Assembly: GCA_943846755.1 (NCBI GenBank)
Contig: OX044365.1
Coordinates: forward strand, 2,542,001 to 2,606,000
DNA: 64,000 nt
Reading direction: 5' to 3'
DNA from: UBA8752 sp002336475
Lineage (GTDB): Bacteria; Bacteroidota; Bacteroidia; Flavobacteriales_D; Sanyastnellaceae
Shown here piece by piece: positions 52,801 to 60,800 of this stretch; the stretch's first letter is position 1, and the number at the start of each line of letters is the position of its first letter. The translations under genes were made by a program, and so were the position numbers. The notes beneath the pieces are model-generated. The model saw only the letters and a list, made by a program, of their open reading frames with translations, ran no database searches and was not told where the DNA came from.

Positions 52801-53572
52801 CATCCACCGTGGAATTCTCGAGGTAATTGCAAGCTGTGGCATCCGTGCAACCGATGCAACTGCCGGCATCGGCGGCCGAAGGGACACAGCCACAATCTGG
52901 ATCGTCATAGGCGGATCCTCCGCATTGTCCGGCGCAGTCCAAAGAGAGGCAAGAGCCATCTTCGGCCGTTGCGGCTGCATCGTAGTTGCAGGCCGAGGGG
53001 TCCATGCACCCAAAAACGGGCGTTCCTGGGCAGATGGACAAGGAGAAGGCGAGGTCTTCACCGGTTTTTGAGCCTGCAGCGGAGAAGGCGTTTCCACCTG
53101 CATAACTGATGTTGCAACCCGTGGCTGCAGCACCTTCCAATAGGTGGAGGGTGTACTGAACACCGGTCTCAACCGAGACCCCGGTGAAGGTGAAAGTTCC
53201 GGCGGCATAAGGGGTGAATCCGTTGCCACCAGAGGTAAAGCAGCCGTCTGGATTGTCTGTTCCGAGCAGCACCGCGTCCGCTTCACCGATGATGCTGCCC
53301 TCGTCCCAATCGCTCCCCGTTCCATTGAACGCCCGCAATACAAGCCGGGCATCTGAAGCGGTGCACCGGGCGATGATGACTGTATCCAAAGACCCAGTCT
53401 CGGCGGCGGTAAAGCTCTGTCCGTTGTTCAATCCGCTGCCACACGGGGATTCGTAGGCGTCCAATACCGCCACATTCGGGCACTGTGCGACCACGCTGCC
53501 TATGGGCAGGACCAAGCAGGCTATCAGCAAGCTGAACATCTGGTGCCATTGCGTATGTGGGCCTGTGGGCAT
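43844..53572 (-). CDS. Very large Cys/Asp-rich repeat surface protein, partner of giant protein 2
   Basis: A 3242-aa exported protein with signal peptide 'MFSLLIACLVLPIGSVVAQ' (ATG 53572; ATG 53539 is an alternative). It repeats the plan of the 1184-aa protein at 17678: beta-sandwich modules ('GQSFT...', five here, the first type duplicated), each followed by 'GCTDPSACNYDAT' and 'CGC.GG.TGI' linkers. After the fourth module type it carries 21 tandem ~60-aa units of the type 'GCTNPTACNYDATSTTDTDN...CDTCSGETDGTGTVVDNDADDDGVC'. Then come shorter 'SCAGCT..ACNYDATAT.DDGSCEY' repeats, two Ig/HYR-like domains ('VFSVTDDQGNTSSDAFTVSV'-like) and the C-terminal ~150-aa domain ending 'GICDGSDNCTDRTAPNFNDPANGPCE'. 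The Asp loops probably bind Ca2+. No canonical sorting domain. Function unknown. Confidence 0.88.
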   Translation of the reverse strand: MPTGPHTQWHQMFSLLIACLVLPIGSVVAQCPNVAVLDAYESPCGSGLNNGQSFTAAETGSLDTVIIARCTASDARLVLRAFNGTGSDWDEGSIIGEADAVLLGTDNPDGCFTSGGNGFTPYAAGTFTFTGVSVETGVQYTLHLLEGAAATGCNISYAGGNAFSAAGSKTGEDLAFSLSICPGTPVFGCMDPSACNYDAAATAEDGSCLSLDCAGQCGGSAYDDPDCGCVPSAADAGSCIGCTDATACNYLENSTVDDGSCFFPVCNGACPDILNFYETPCGTGLNYGQGFTATITGLLNSITIARCTGVDTRILIRNYNGDGAEWDQGNLIGEADQVVSGNQTPSDCFISGGNGFTNYVETTFTFTNIGLEAGQQYVFQLEQGVAATGCNISYSGGTAFGLNAAKPSEDLVFELSMCPDNVTFGCTDPSACNYDATVDVEDGSCLFLDCQGTCGGSAYLDPDCGCLDSIDDAGQCLGCTDPAACNYDITATASDGSCTLPDCHGDCGGTATTSSCGCIGGNTGIPASACVDGCITNVDATDSDACPPGILYGQTITPAENGLLKRIRLKTCCALDAQLVIRTLTNTDPCSPGGGGTWNSGTILGYSNTVPSSCSSVTSCLTGFGLDGYHWHNFDFGDVPVQAGTTYVLELVSGVAIANCTSDYAGGQAFNASEALPDYDLVFAMHICPASMNWGCTDATACTYDPTANQDDGSCQYLDCNGDCGGSALDVAGCGCIGGNTDIREAQCVNGDLHNITANDGTICNETLKGQSLVADAHGFLSRIGLHVMPDAAQTVQLSRTDGPNAGEVLLEFTRAAVSSSCGGVEPEWVELDFYNIPLQGGSQYQLDFLSGAGYRTCYPEFSAGAGINASGAATAHDLAFQVIYRTPEPGELVWGCSDASYCNYDPAVTHDDGSCTTLDCHGDCGGTAYEISGCGCVEGNTGVTADSCYGCTDPTGCNYDVNASIDDGSCAVVDCHGDCGGTAISNANCGCVGGNTGIDPGTCLDRCQGSLALGTYDGQFNSDGYAMGGSGQTFTATETSYLTAAHFRQANEPASFITVELRKLDAPDVHNGTLLSAESFETWTDTEGEGGDLFIEWDIPALLTQGEEYALVLIGSYTLVLEGEDDVYAGGASFDGLGSTANGPDLFFELFTCPELLGCIDPAACNFDAVSSADTEPTTCIFPEGCEICTGETDGTGTVSDFNNDVDDDGVCNADEILGCTDAEACNYDATPTTDSDNSLCLYPTGCETCTGETDGTGTVSPTDNDTDSDGVCNGDEVLGCSDNTACNYDATPTTDTDNTLCVYPNGCETCSGETDGSGTTIDNDDDGDGVCNDSEVLGCTDQTACNYDATFTTDTDNSLCTYPVGCEVCSGETDGSGTTVVLDDDNDGVCNGDELLGCTDVNACNYDATPTTDTDNSLCIYVSETCDTCSGETDGSGTVVDNDTDNDGVCASDEVLGCTDIAACNYDATPTTDTDNSLCVYPTGCQTCSEETDGTGTVLSNDADNDGVCDDDEVTGCTDSNACNYDATPTTDTDNSVCIFSTGCESCSGHLDGTGFIVENDDDGDGVCNAVEVTGCTNPEACNYDATPTTDTDNTLCIFKVDACDTCSGETDGSGTVIENDTDDDGVCDDDEITGCTDPLACNYDATTTTDTDNTLCIFQVDACDTCSGETDGSGTVVDNDADDDGVCDDDEIKGCTNPIACNYDATTTTDTDNALCIFKVDACDTCSGETDGSGTVVDNDDDDDGVCDDDEVIGCTNPLACNYDATPTTNTDNTLCAFKVDACDTCSGETDGSGTVVDNDADDDGVCNDDEVTGCTNSTACNYDATSTTDTDNSLCVFKVDACDTCSGETDGTGTVVDNDDDNDGVCDDDEVTGCTNSTACNYDATSTTDTDNTLCVFKVDACDTCSGETDGTGTVVDNDADDDGVCDDDEVTGCTNPTACNYDATSTTDTDNTLCVFKVDACDTCSGETDGTGTVVDNDADDDGVCNANEITGCTDPTACNYDATSTTDTDNTLCVFKVDACDTCSGETDGTGTVVDNDADNDGVCNDDEVTGCTNPTACNYDATSTTDTDNSLCAFKVDACDTCSGETDGTGTVVDNDDDNDGVCDDDEVTGCTNPAACNYDATSTTDTDNTLCLIPAGCDTCSGETDGTGSVVDNDEDNDGVCNDDEVTGCTNPLACNYDATSTTDTDNTLCVFKVDACDTCSGETDGTGTVTDNDADDDGVCDGDEITGCTDPTACNYDATSTTNTDNTLCVFKVDACDTCSGQTDGTGSVVDNDADDDGVCNANEITGCTNPTACNYDATSTTDTDNTQCIFKVDDCDTCSGETDGTGSVVDNDTDNDGVCDDDEVTGCTNPEACNYDATSTTDTDNALCVFKVDACDTCSGETDGTGSVIDNDSNNDGICDSDAVQGCMNITACNFDSSANTEDGTCEFTSCAGCINPAACNYNPAAVLAGPPGTCTFPSNFFVDCNGQCLSGFDTNNNGICDPAEIPGCMNVGAANFNADANIPDGSCLFETVGCIQPDACNYNPNANIADVTGTCVFPAEVYLDCNGQCVNDINGNGICDEIEIQGCTDDSADNYNAAATSDDGTCFTSTAPGCIIPSAINFDPAATVQGLPVSAYCNFNFPSPPSIMPTPDDCADSYACNYNPNAGGYSECEYASCLGCDVAAACNYDATATYNDGSCEYSSCTGCTNNGACNFDASATIDNGSCEYDSCAGCTEPHADNYDATASLDDGSCEYFGCTNYTACNYGCTDAAGCSSAGVAGPNTDDGSCEFSSCAGCMNAGACNYDAAATIASTCEYSSCSGCTDNSADNYDATATIDNGSCEYHGCTNYTACNYDATATADDGSCTYPATGLDCQGQCADIDNNNICDSTETPVPGCTISSACNYDPAANQNNGSCLIASAAALDIAVQLDANGAATISAADVDAGSSGGCTIASSTVNPNTFDSGDIGTVTALFSVTDDQGNTSSDAFTVSVQDLISPVASANDITLEMPNTAQEVVLSALDVSTSTDNAGIASQTLSQSTFVGCDDVTTHTVTLTVTDYAGNVDQVDFTVTITHPDVDNDGICDDQDNCTDLTASNFDDPANGVCQPCGLAPVFLGFSSVTPASTLDASDGVVQLNLTSGSAITLELTGLNGTADLSVAIPNELGTIPAGFYSARVRDAQGCFGVATAPGGTTFGQPAVSRTLMVPYALCCNGCGQYDSDTDGICDGSDNCTDRTAPNFNDPANGPCE
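46331..50100 (-). repeat. 180-bp tandem array (21 coding units of ~60 aa)
   Basis: Twenty-one head-to-tail units of 59-62 codons. Most of the inner units are exactly 180 bp, so identical phrases recur every three 60-base lines (for example near 47341, 47521 and 47701). Each unit has six Cys and one 'DxDxDGVCxxDE' Ca-loop. Inner units 8-16 and 18-21 are nearly identical; outer units 1-7 are more diverged, which suggests expansion from the centre by unequal exchange. Confidence 0.92.
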
Positions 53573-53619
53573 CGGGTGATGGGTTGGTCTTTGGTGTCTG
53601 TTTTCAGTGGGGTGGGAGG

Positions 53620-53643
53620 GCCCCCTGCCGCGTGGCAGGGGGC
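53620..53643 (-). promoter_or_regulatory. GC-rich stem-loop between giant gene 2 and its partner
   Basis: GCCCCCTGCC (53620-53629), loop GCGT, GGCAGGGGGC (53634-53643): a perfect 10-bp stem in the 78-bp gap. On the minus strand no U tract follows, so it is more likely a stability or attenuation element than a classic terminator. Confidence 0.55.
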
Positions 53644-53650
53644 ATCCCGG

Positions 53651-56600
53651 TTATTTGATCACGCGAACGGCGTGGTGTCCAGAATCGGTGATCGCGTGGA
53701 TGAAGTAGACCCCGGAAGCGAGGTTGTTGGTTACCCAACGGCACGGCCCTTCTGCGATGCCTTTGCAGTCCAGCACGTCGATGGTCTTTCCGCTGGCATC
53801 TTCCACGCGCAGTTCCAGCACTTCTTCATCGCCATGCCAGTGGATGGAGAGTTCGTTGCGGAACGGGTTCGGGAAGGCGACAAGGTGTTCATTCACACTG
53901 GTTTCAGGCATGGCCAAGGCCTCCCTGAAGTGCAGCAGCATGGGGGACTCCAAATCGCCGTGAAGGATGTCTGCTTCGAAGCCGATGGTTTCGTCTGCAG
54001 TGAATTCCAGTTCCGTCAATCCCGACAACCAGCGGAAGTGCACGTCGCCCTCGAACAGGGCGGCGTTGGCTTCTCCAAAGGCGGTGAGGAAGTACAAGAG
54101 TCCTTCGTCGGTATCCATCGGACGGGCTTGGCCTATGCAAACCGGGCCTTCCGGTCCATCCACAAAGGCGCCCAAGGCGTCGATGAGCGATTGTGGCTGG
54201 CTCGAGGGCACTTCTAGGCGGATGACCGCCAGCATAGAAGACTCCAGTTCGCGCACATCCATGGGCCACGTGGTTTCTTCTTCATCAGCACGCACGAGGT
54301 ATTCCATGCCCAAGGAAACGGGCCACTCAAGGGTGCCGGCAGGTTGTCCTACGTGCTCTGAGCTGGTCAATCCTAAGCGCATGCGGTAACCCTGTCCTGG
54401 GCGCATGGTGTTCAGCGAACCGATCCAGTTGCCGTCTCCCGCATACATCGCGAAGCCATCGTGGCGGCTCTGTACGAGGTCGTTGAAGCTCAAAATGGAA
54501 TCGGCGTCGGCCATGCTCCTCAGCGCCATGTCCACATTGAACGACTGCTGAGGGAGGTATCCCAGTTCATTCCAACCGTATACCAATGGCTTTTGGAACT
54601 CCTCTTCGGTGGGGTTCGGGGCGAAACCAATGTTGGTCATGGTCCAAACGGCATCGGGTTCATCGGCCTTCATTTCCACCATGTAGCGCATCTGTGCATC
54701 GGTCTCGTCGCCGGCGAATGGTGTCCAGCCATGGTCGACGTCACTCGGCAGCTTGTAAGGCGTGAAGTGCGACTTTACCTGTAAGATGTCCTCGGCGGGC
54801 ACATGGTCAAACGCTTGCTCCAAGGAGAAGGTGGCAGGGGTGTCCACCACGTTCACGCTGATCCAGTTCCAACCCGGCACCAACTTGGTGTTGATGGCGA
54901 CGCGGCTGGTGGCTTTGAGCAGCAATGGCTCGAAGAGGTTGCCGATGCCGTTCTCGTTGGGTGTCACTTCGACCTGTTGCTCGAGGGTGGGCCAATGGGT
55001 CGAAACCTGGGCGCGGGTCATGCCCTTAGAAGCGTCCCAGATGTTGAACTCAATCTCCTTGCCTACGTCTTCTGTGTCGTAGAAAACAGAGACAAAGGCG
55101 AGGTTCTGGCCTGCAACCGAAAGGTCGAGGTTGGAGTATCCGCGCAGTTCACCGTCGACATAGGCCATCACGATGTCATCGTCGTCGGTGCTGGCGGCGT
55201 TGTTGATGTACGCCTTGGTCACCAGCGGCATGATGTATTCATAGCTGGCGGCATCCACCTCCAACTCAGGTGGTGTGGCGAAGATGTCCACCCCGAGGGT
55301 GAAGCGCTCTGCGTAGCAGAAACCACCTGAGGATGCATTGCCACAAGGCAGGCCACCTTTCAGTCGGGCATCCACTTCGAAGTAGCCGATGGGCAGCGCT
55401 TCAGGCACCGAGAAGGTGATCTCCATGGTGCTGTTGGCGGGGATGTTGCCGCTCGCGGGCGAGGCTTCAATCCACGCGGGCAATCCATCGATCTCAAAGT
55501 ACTTCGCGGCGTTGCCCACATTGTGGATCTCCGTGGTGTAGGTGACCTCCTCCATGTCGAACTCGTGCTCGATGTGGGCTGTGGTCTCGCCCCATTTGAG
55601 CGGGTTCTTGTCGATGAGCATCTCAAATACGAGGTCGCTCTCCGTCGCATTGCCCGCGTCGTCCCTGAGTTGGGTCTTCGGAATGACGAAGGTGACGAGT
55701 TGGTCTTCGTACTTGTAGAGGCTTTGCTCGTTGAGTTCGATGATGCACTCGTCGTGGAGGGAGTTCCAGGATACGTCCATGACATCGCCGACCGCACTGA
55801 GTGAGGTTTGCGGCGCGGACTGCATCAAGGGCGCATCCTCTTCTTGGATGCCGCTGATGATGGAGGTGAGTCCACCGTTTCCGATGTTGCCGAGCTCCAC
55901 CGCGTTGTAGCCGTGGGTGGTCAACATGGACGAGGCATCGTTGAAGTAGTCAAATCCGTCATACGGGGCATAGACGTAGGCATCGTATGGATGCACCGCC
56001 ACGGTGTCCGCCACCATTCCAGTCTCAAACGGCAGGTGCAGCACGAGGTTCTCATAGCCGTAGACACCGTCGCGCATCTGCTTGACGATGGTCTCCTTGG
56101 TCAGCGCGGTATTCCAAACGCGCAGCTCGTCGAGCTTGCCTGTGAAGAAGCGGTCATACCCAATGGGGGCACCACTTGGGGGGGCGTCTACACATGCGTC
56201 GATGCAATCCTGCTCTGAGGCGTGGAAGGCGTTGGTGTAGTCCAGGTCATCCGTCGCAATGGTGCCATCCCCGAAGAACTCGGTGGGCACCCCGTTGAAC
56301 ATCGCCCAACCGAGCGAACCGGCTTGGTGCACGTTGGCGTCGCCATCGGTGTTGAAGCTGATGCCCTGCAGGTCATGGCACTCACCGATGCCAGAGGGCA
56401 ACTGGTTGCGCGCACCGAGGTGCAGCACGACCGGGATGAGTTTGCCGTGATCGTAGGCAGGGTCACCGGCGACTTCTTCTCCGTCGATGTAGAGCAATGC
56501 CGTTCCGTTGTAGCGGCGGACCAAAGCGACATGGTGCCAGGCGTCCGACAGCGGCTGCTGCGTGCGCATGGTGTCTGTTCCGTTGGCGAAACCGAGTCGT

Positions 56601-57817
56601 CCCAACTCATCGATGAAGCCGGACCATCCCACACGACGGAGGTCGATGTCGGGATCGGCGGTGCCGTTGATGCTCATGATGCCCTCGTTGAGGCCGCCCG
56701 GCTTGACCCAGAACTCGAGGGTCGTGTTGCGGGTGCCGTCCGGCGTCCAGTTCACTCCAGAAATGCTCGGGATGAGCGAACCGTTCGTGTTGGAGGCAAA
56801 GTCAAGGGCATGCGAGGCACCCGGGCTGTACCAGTTGGCCTCCATGATGACATCGCGCATGCGGGCGCGGTCGGCAGGAGTGCCTTCCAGTTCATCCATG
56901 GGCAACCAAAGCTGCAGTCCGATCTCGTTTCCAGTGATTTGGAAGGCGGGCGTCTCTGAAGCATAGGTCTCGCGCTGGCTGTTCCACATGCGGAAGTCCT
57001 GCATGGGCATGCTGAGCGCTTCGCCGGTGGCGTGGCCGTTCAACCATCCGTTGCCGAGCGTCAGGCGTGTGGGCTCCAGTTGGATGTTGGAGATGACGCC
57101 ATTCTGACCCGCAGGCGCTCCATTGAGGTCGAGCCTCCAGTTGTAGGTGCCTTCGGTAGCGGTTGGTTCGAAGACCAGCTCGAGCTGGTTCCACAGTCCG
57201 TTCCATTGTGCGTTCGCGCCCGAAATCTGAACCGTGTAAGACGAAGTGCCCACATCGGCAACGGTCGAGGTCAGCTTGAAATGGTCGATGTCGACAAACT
57301 CACCCGTCAGGCTGTATCCGGACTGGTCGCCCTGGGTGAAGACCACACCGCTGGCGGCTGATGGTGGCACCACCACCGTGATCTGGTTGGGCATGACCAC
57401 CAGGTCATCGGGGTCTGCCGATGTGGCACCGATGGTACCGGAGGCCGTATCCTGCACGCCGTACAATCCGCCTCCCCATTGCTTCCAACTGATGGACCAA
57501 CCGGGGAACCCGATCATGTCTTCATCCGCGTAGTAGGCGTCGAGGTGCGGTCCTTGGACCACGGTGAGGTGTTCGTCACCGGTGAACTTCAAGCCGCCGC
57601 TGTTCTTGGTGTAGTCTGAATTCTGGGTCGCCCTGATCTTGATGGAGTCGGGGCTGAGTGAATAGGCGGGGTTGGAAGTCTCCATGCCCTCGGACCAGCG
57701 CAACTGCAGCTCATCTCCAGGCTCGAGGAATCCGTCGGACGGAAGCACGCTGCCAAACAACTCAGGCCTGACGATAATCGACATAGCCGCTGACGATGAC
57801 TTCGACGTCTTTGGCAA
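53651..57817 (-). CDS. Giant surface protein 2, C-terminal part with T9SS sorting domain
   Basis: A 1388-codon open stretch; the apparent start is an artefact of frame shifts at about 57776 and 57831, and the protein continues upstream. It is colinear with 21276-26135. Order: 'VRPELFGSVLPSDGFLEPGDELQLRWSEGMET', a LamG-like domain, a second LamG-like domain ('NTTLEFWVKPGG ... AWHHVALVRRYNGTALLYIDGEEV') with an ~80-aa Cys-containing insert, 'GLPAWIEASPASGNIPANSTMEITF', 'LVPGWNWISVNV', and a T9SS sorting domain 'LVAFPNPFRNELSIHWHGDEE' to 'SGVYFIHAITDSGHHAVRVIK'. Exported by the T9SS and displayed on the surface; adhesin-like role inferred from LamG domains and size. Confidence 0.88.
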   Translation of the reverse strand: MPKTSKSSSAAMSIIVRPELFGSVLPSDGFLEPGDELQLRWSEGMETSNPAYSLSPDSIKIRATQNSDYTKNSGGLKFTGDEHLTVVQGPHLDAYYADEDMIGFPGWSISWKQWGGGLYGVQDTASGTIGATSADPDDLVVMPNQITVVVPPSAASGVVFTQGDQSGYSLTGEFVDIDHFKLTSTVADVGTSSYTVQISGANAQWNGLWNQLELVFEPTATEGTYNWRLDLNGAPAGQNGVISNIQLEPTRLTLGNGWLNGHATGEALSMPMQDFRMWNSQRETYASETPAFQITGNEIGLQLWLPMDELEGTPADRARMRDVIMEANWYSPGASHALDFASNTNGSLIPSISGVNWTPDGTRNTTLEFWVKPGGLNEGIMSINGTADPDIDLRRVGWSGFIDELGRLGFANGTDTMRTQQPLSDAWHHVALVRRYNGTALLYIDGEEVAGDPAYDHGKLIPVVLHLGARNQLPSGIGECHDLQGISFNTDGDANVHQAGSLGWAMFNGVPTEFFGDGTIATDDLDYTNAFHASEQDCIDACVDAPPSGAPIGYDRFFTGKLDELRVWNTALTKETIVKQMRDGVYGYENLVLHLPFETGMVADTVAVHPYDAYVYAPYDGFDYFNDASSMLTTHGYNAVELGNIGNGGLTSIISGIQEEDAPLMQSAPQTSLSAVGDVMDVSWNSLHDECIIELNEQSLYKYEDQLVTFVIPKTQLRDDAGNATESDLVFEMLIDKNPLKWGETTAHIEHEFDMEEVTYTTEIHNVGNAAKYFEIDGLPAWIEASPASGNIPANSTMEITFSVPEALPIGYFEVDARLKGGLPCGNASSGGFCYAERFTLGVDIFATPPELEVDAASYEYIMPLVTKAYINNAASTDDDDIVMAYVDGELRGYSNLDLSVAGQNLAFVSVFYDTEDVGKEIEFNIWDASKGMTRAQVSTHWPTLEQQVEVTPNENGIGNLFEPLLLKATSRVAINTKLVPGWNWISVNVVDTPATFSLEQAFDHVPAEDILQVKSHFTPYKLPSDVDHGWTPFAGDETDAQMRYMVEMKADEPDAVWTMTNIGFAPNPTEEEFQKPLVYGWNELGYLPQQSFNVDMALRSMADADSILSFNDLVQSRHDGFAMYAGDGNWIGSLNTMRPGQGYRMRLGLTSSEHVGQPAGTLEWPVSLGMEYLVRADEEETTWPMDVRELESSMLAVIRLEVPSSQPQSLIDALGAFVDGPEGPVCIGQARPMDTDEGLLYFLTAFGEANAALFEGDVHFRWLSGLTELEFTADETIGFEADILHGDLESPMLLHFREALAMPETSVNEHLVAFPNPFRNELSIHWHGDEEVLELRVEDASGKTIDVLDCKGIAEGPCRWVTNNLASGVYFIHAITDSGHHAVRVIK

Positions 57818-60800
57818 TGCAAATGGATTGCGGCACAGATGCTTCTCGCCCGCAACAAGACTTCGCCTTCATACCCGAGGCAGGATGTACCATCTGCTGA
57901 AGTCAATGGATTGCACAGCTGCTCTGCGATGATGGGCTTCCATTGGAGGTTCACATCATTGAGGGTCCCATTGGCGTTCAAAACGATGGTGCTGTCCGTT
58001 CCGAATGCCAGTGAATTGCTGATGGGAGACCAAATCGAACCATTCCCCAATCGATATTCCACCACAACGGGTCCTTCTCCTGCGATGTAGTCGATGTTGC
58101 TATTGGGTTGGACCCAGTTTCTAAAGTGATTTTCAGCAACATCTAGATTGATTGCGAGCTGGGAGGGGTGTTCCGAGCTTCCATTCGTGATCCGCTCGAG
58201 GTTGGCGGTCCAATTCTCGAGTGGTTGAATCAACGTTACATCCGAACATGCCGGCTCAAAATTCAAGTTGATTTTGACTTGGTCATAAATCCAATTGTCA
58301 CATTCCGACTCGAGTATGACGCTTACCGAACCATTCTGGAATTCAGGATTGTCCACACCGGAATGGCTGAACACTACAGGGACATCATAGGCACCTCCCA
58401 ACGGAGCTGAGCTCGACCATGAAGGCTGCAACGAATAGCCAAATGAGCCCGCGTTGCCATCTGTTCCACCTATGGTAACCTCAGCTCCCATGGTATTGGC
58501 AGTCACATCTGAATAGATCAGGAAGTTGCCGTATCCCCCTATGGGATTGGGGGCGTTGTTGCGCAAATGCAGGGTCATGCCGATGGGCTCGTCCATGAAT
58601 GCTGTTGCACTGACTTCGGTGGCTTCACTGACGCTCGCTCCCGTTGGTGGGTCGTAGGATATAGTGATTTGTGGGACCTGCATCTGAACCGTGGCGGGCT
58701 GGACTTCGAAGTAGGCATTCTTTTCGAAGAGTTCGGCACACATGCCTTCAGCGATGAAGACATCGTCGGCCTCGACGGCTTCCTCAATGGCCAAAATATT
58801 GGCGTCACTGAACCCTTCGCCGGAGAAGGCATCTCCATATTCAGCTTCTACCCCAGCACGGAACCCATATGTGATGGCAGCATCAGCAGCAGCGAAATGC
58901 CCCCAGGCTGCTGCGGCTGCTGCGGTTGTTCCCAAACCTGCATAATTCTGCTTCACGCCATAATAGATCATCTTCACAGCGAAAATGGCGGCCTGCGTAG
59001 CCAATGCAGCAGGGGAAGGCCCTCCGGCAAGTGTGGCTGTGTTGTCTTCTATTTGATCTGGATCCATGGCGTGCCAGGTGCCACCAGAGACGGGGTCCAT
59101 GATGACTTTGTCGGTATCGATTGTCCTGGACCAAACAGGTTCTGCGATGGTGGCTGTATTGCAATCCAGCAAGCTTCCTGCGACTGTGTTAGAGCTGGGG
59201 ATCAATGCAGGGAACCATTCGCTGTATTGAGATATGTCTGCATCGCGGTATTTACAGGATGAAGCGCCGCCCAAATTCAAGAAAATGGGACCGTTGGCAC
59301 CTGAGCCGGGTATGACGGCTACGAGATAGAAGTCCTGATAATCCGTGTCGCTCAGGGTGTAACTGAAGGTCATGGAAGTCTCTTGGGACTCGGAGTTTGA
59401 CCGGGTTTCAGTGAGCTGTTTCATGTCGCCGCCACCTTGATTGAAGCCTTGTCCTGAACAGTATACTTCTGCGGTCAAGCTGCCTTCACTCAGGAACGTA
59501 AGATCAACAGCCTTCTCAGTGGTTTGGATGTTGGTCTTCGTAATGGACTGGGTAAACTCAGCACCTCCTCCACTGAACGTGATGAAGAAGGGTTCAAAGT
59601 CTGCACTCTCCCAGATGGAGATGGCATCAGGATCAAAGGACTCAAGGTCTTCCGTGCTGGAAGTGAAGTCATCCAAAGAGAACTGATTGGCCGTCGCTCC
59701 ACTTGATTGAAGGTCTTCTGACCAATCTGAGAGTTGGTCGATTTCGCTATAGCTCGAGAGGTTGTCAAAAATGAACCTTCGGGCATTGATCTTCTCAAAT
59801 TCGTTTTGGGCCAAAATTTTGGACCATTGCGCAATCTGGTTGTTGTAGAAGCGGACCGAATCCAACGTGATGTCATTCGACAAGAACCTGTATCCCGGGC
59901 CGATTCGATCATCCCCGATGAACTTGTCGGTCAACAGCCTGGCCGTAATGTCTGCAGGCACGCCACTGAGTTGCAACTCTTCGGGTAAGTCCCCTTCCAG
60001 AATTTCACTGGAGATGTCGATCAAGGATTGAATCGATGAAGGAACATTGTAGCCCTTGGTAATGGTGCTGGCTTTGTTCGGAATGTTATGCCCCACTGAA
60101 GACAACCAATCGGAATAGAAGGATTCCCACCGGTGGTCATCGTTGTTTGCCAACATCATATTGGTCCAGATGGTATCAGGTTCATCATTTTCTAAACCTG
60201 ACCAAATGACCCGATATGGATACTCCCAGCTCAACTGGTTGTAGGGGACATTGCTGCTCGTGCCGTCCGGCCATGAGTACAATTCCGGGTGGCTCGAGAA
60301 GTAAGCATTTCGGGCGACCTCAAGGAAGGGGATGTCCACATTTTCGATGGTGTATTGGGTCTTCATGAAGTGACTTGCAGGCAGTTGTGCTTGCTTCACT
60401 TTACCGGACCAATTCATTACAAAAGGTGTGACTTTTCCTGTTGCGTTTCCATTGGCATCGAGTTCCATCATCAGAATCTCATCCAATTCTCCGTCGTTGT
60501 TGGCATCGGCAAATACAGCCTGTGGTGCACCTTGTTCGTCATTGAATGGTATGCCGTTAAAGGCGGAGGCGTTCTGACCTAATGTTGAGTTGATGACACT
60601 CTGCGTGGGGTTCAGTCCGAAAATCCTATGGTTGGACATCGAGGTGTTCTTTACCTGACCGTAAAACACATCCTGCTCCTTGTAGTGGGAGGCTGAAGTG
60701 GTGATGGACTGGTTGAATTCGAGGGACTCCGAAATACTGAGCTCTCCATATTTATTCTTTGAGTATTCCTCGTTTTGTTCAGTGCTCACACCGGCTGTGA

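Noticed and set aside
53620..53643. Hairpin as a rho-independent terminator
   Set aside because: No run of T follows the stem on the minus strand, so termination is not supported by sequence.
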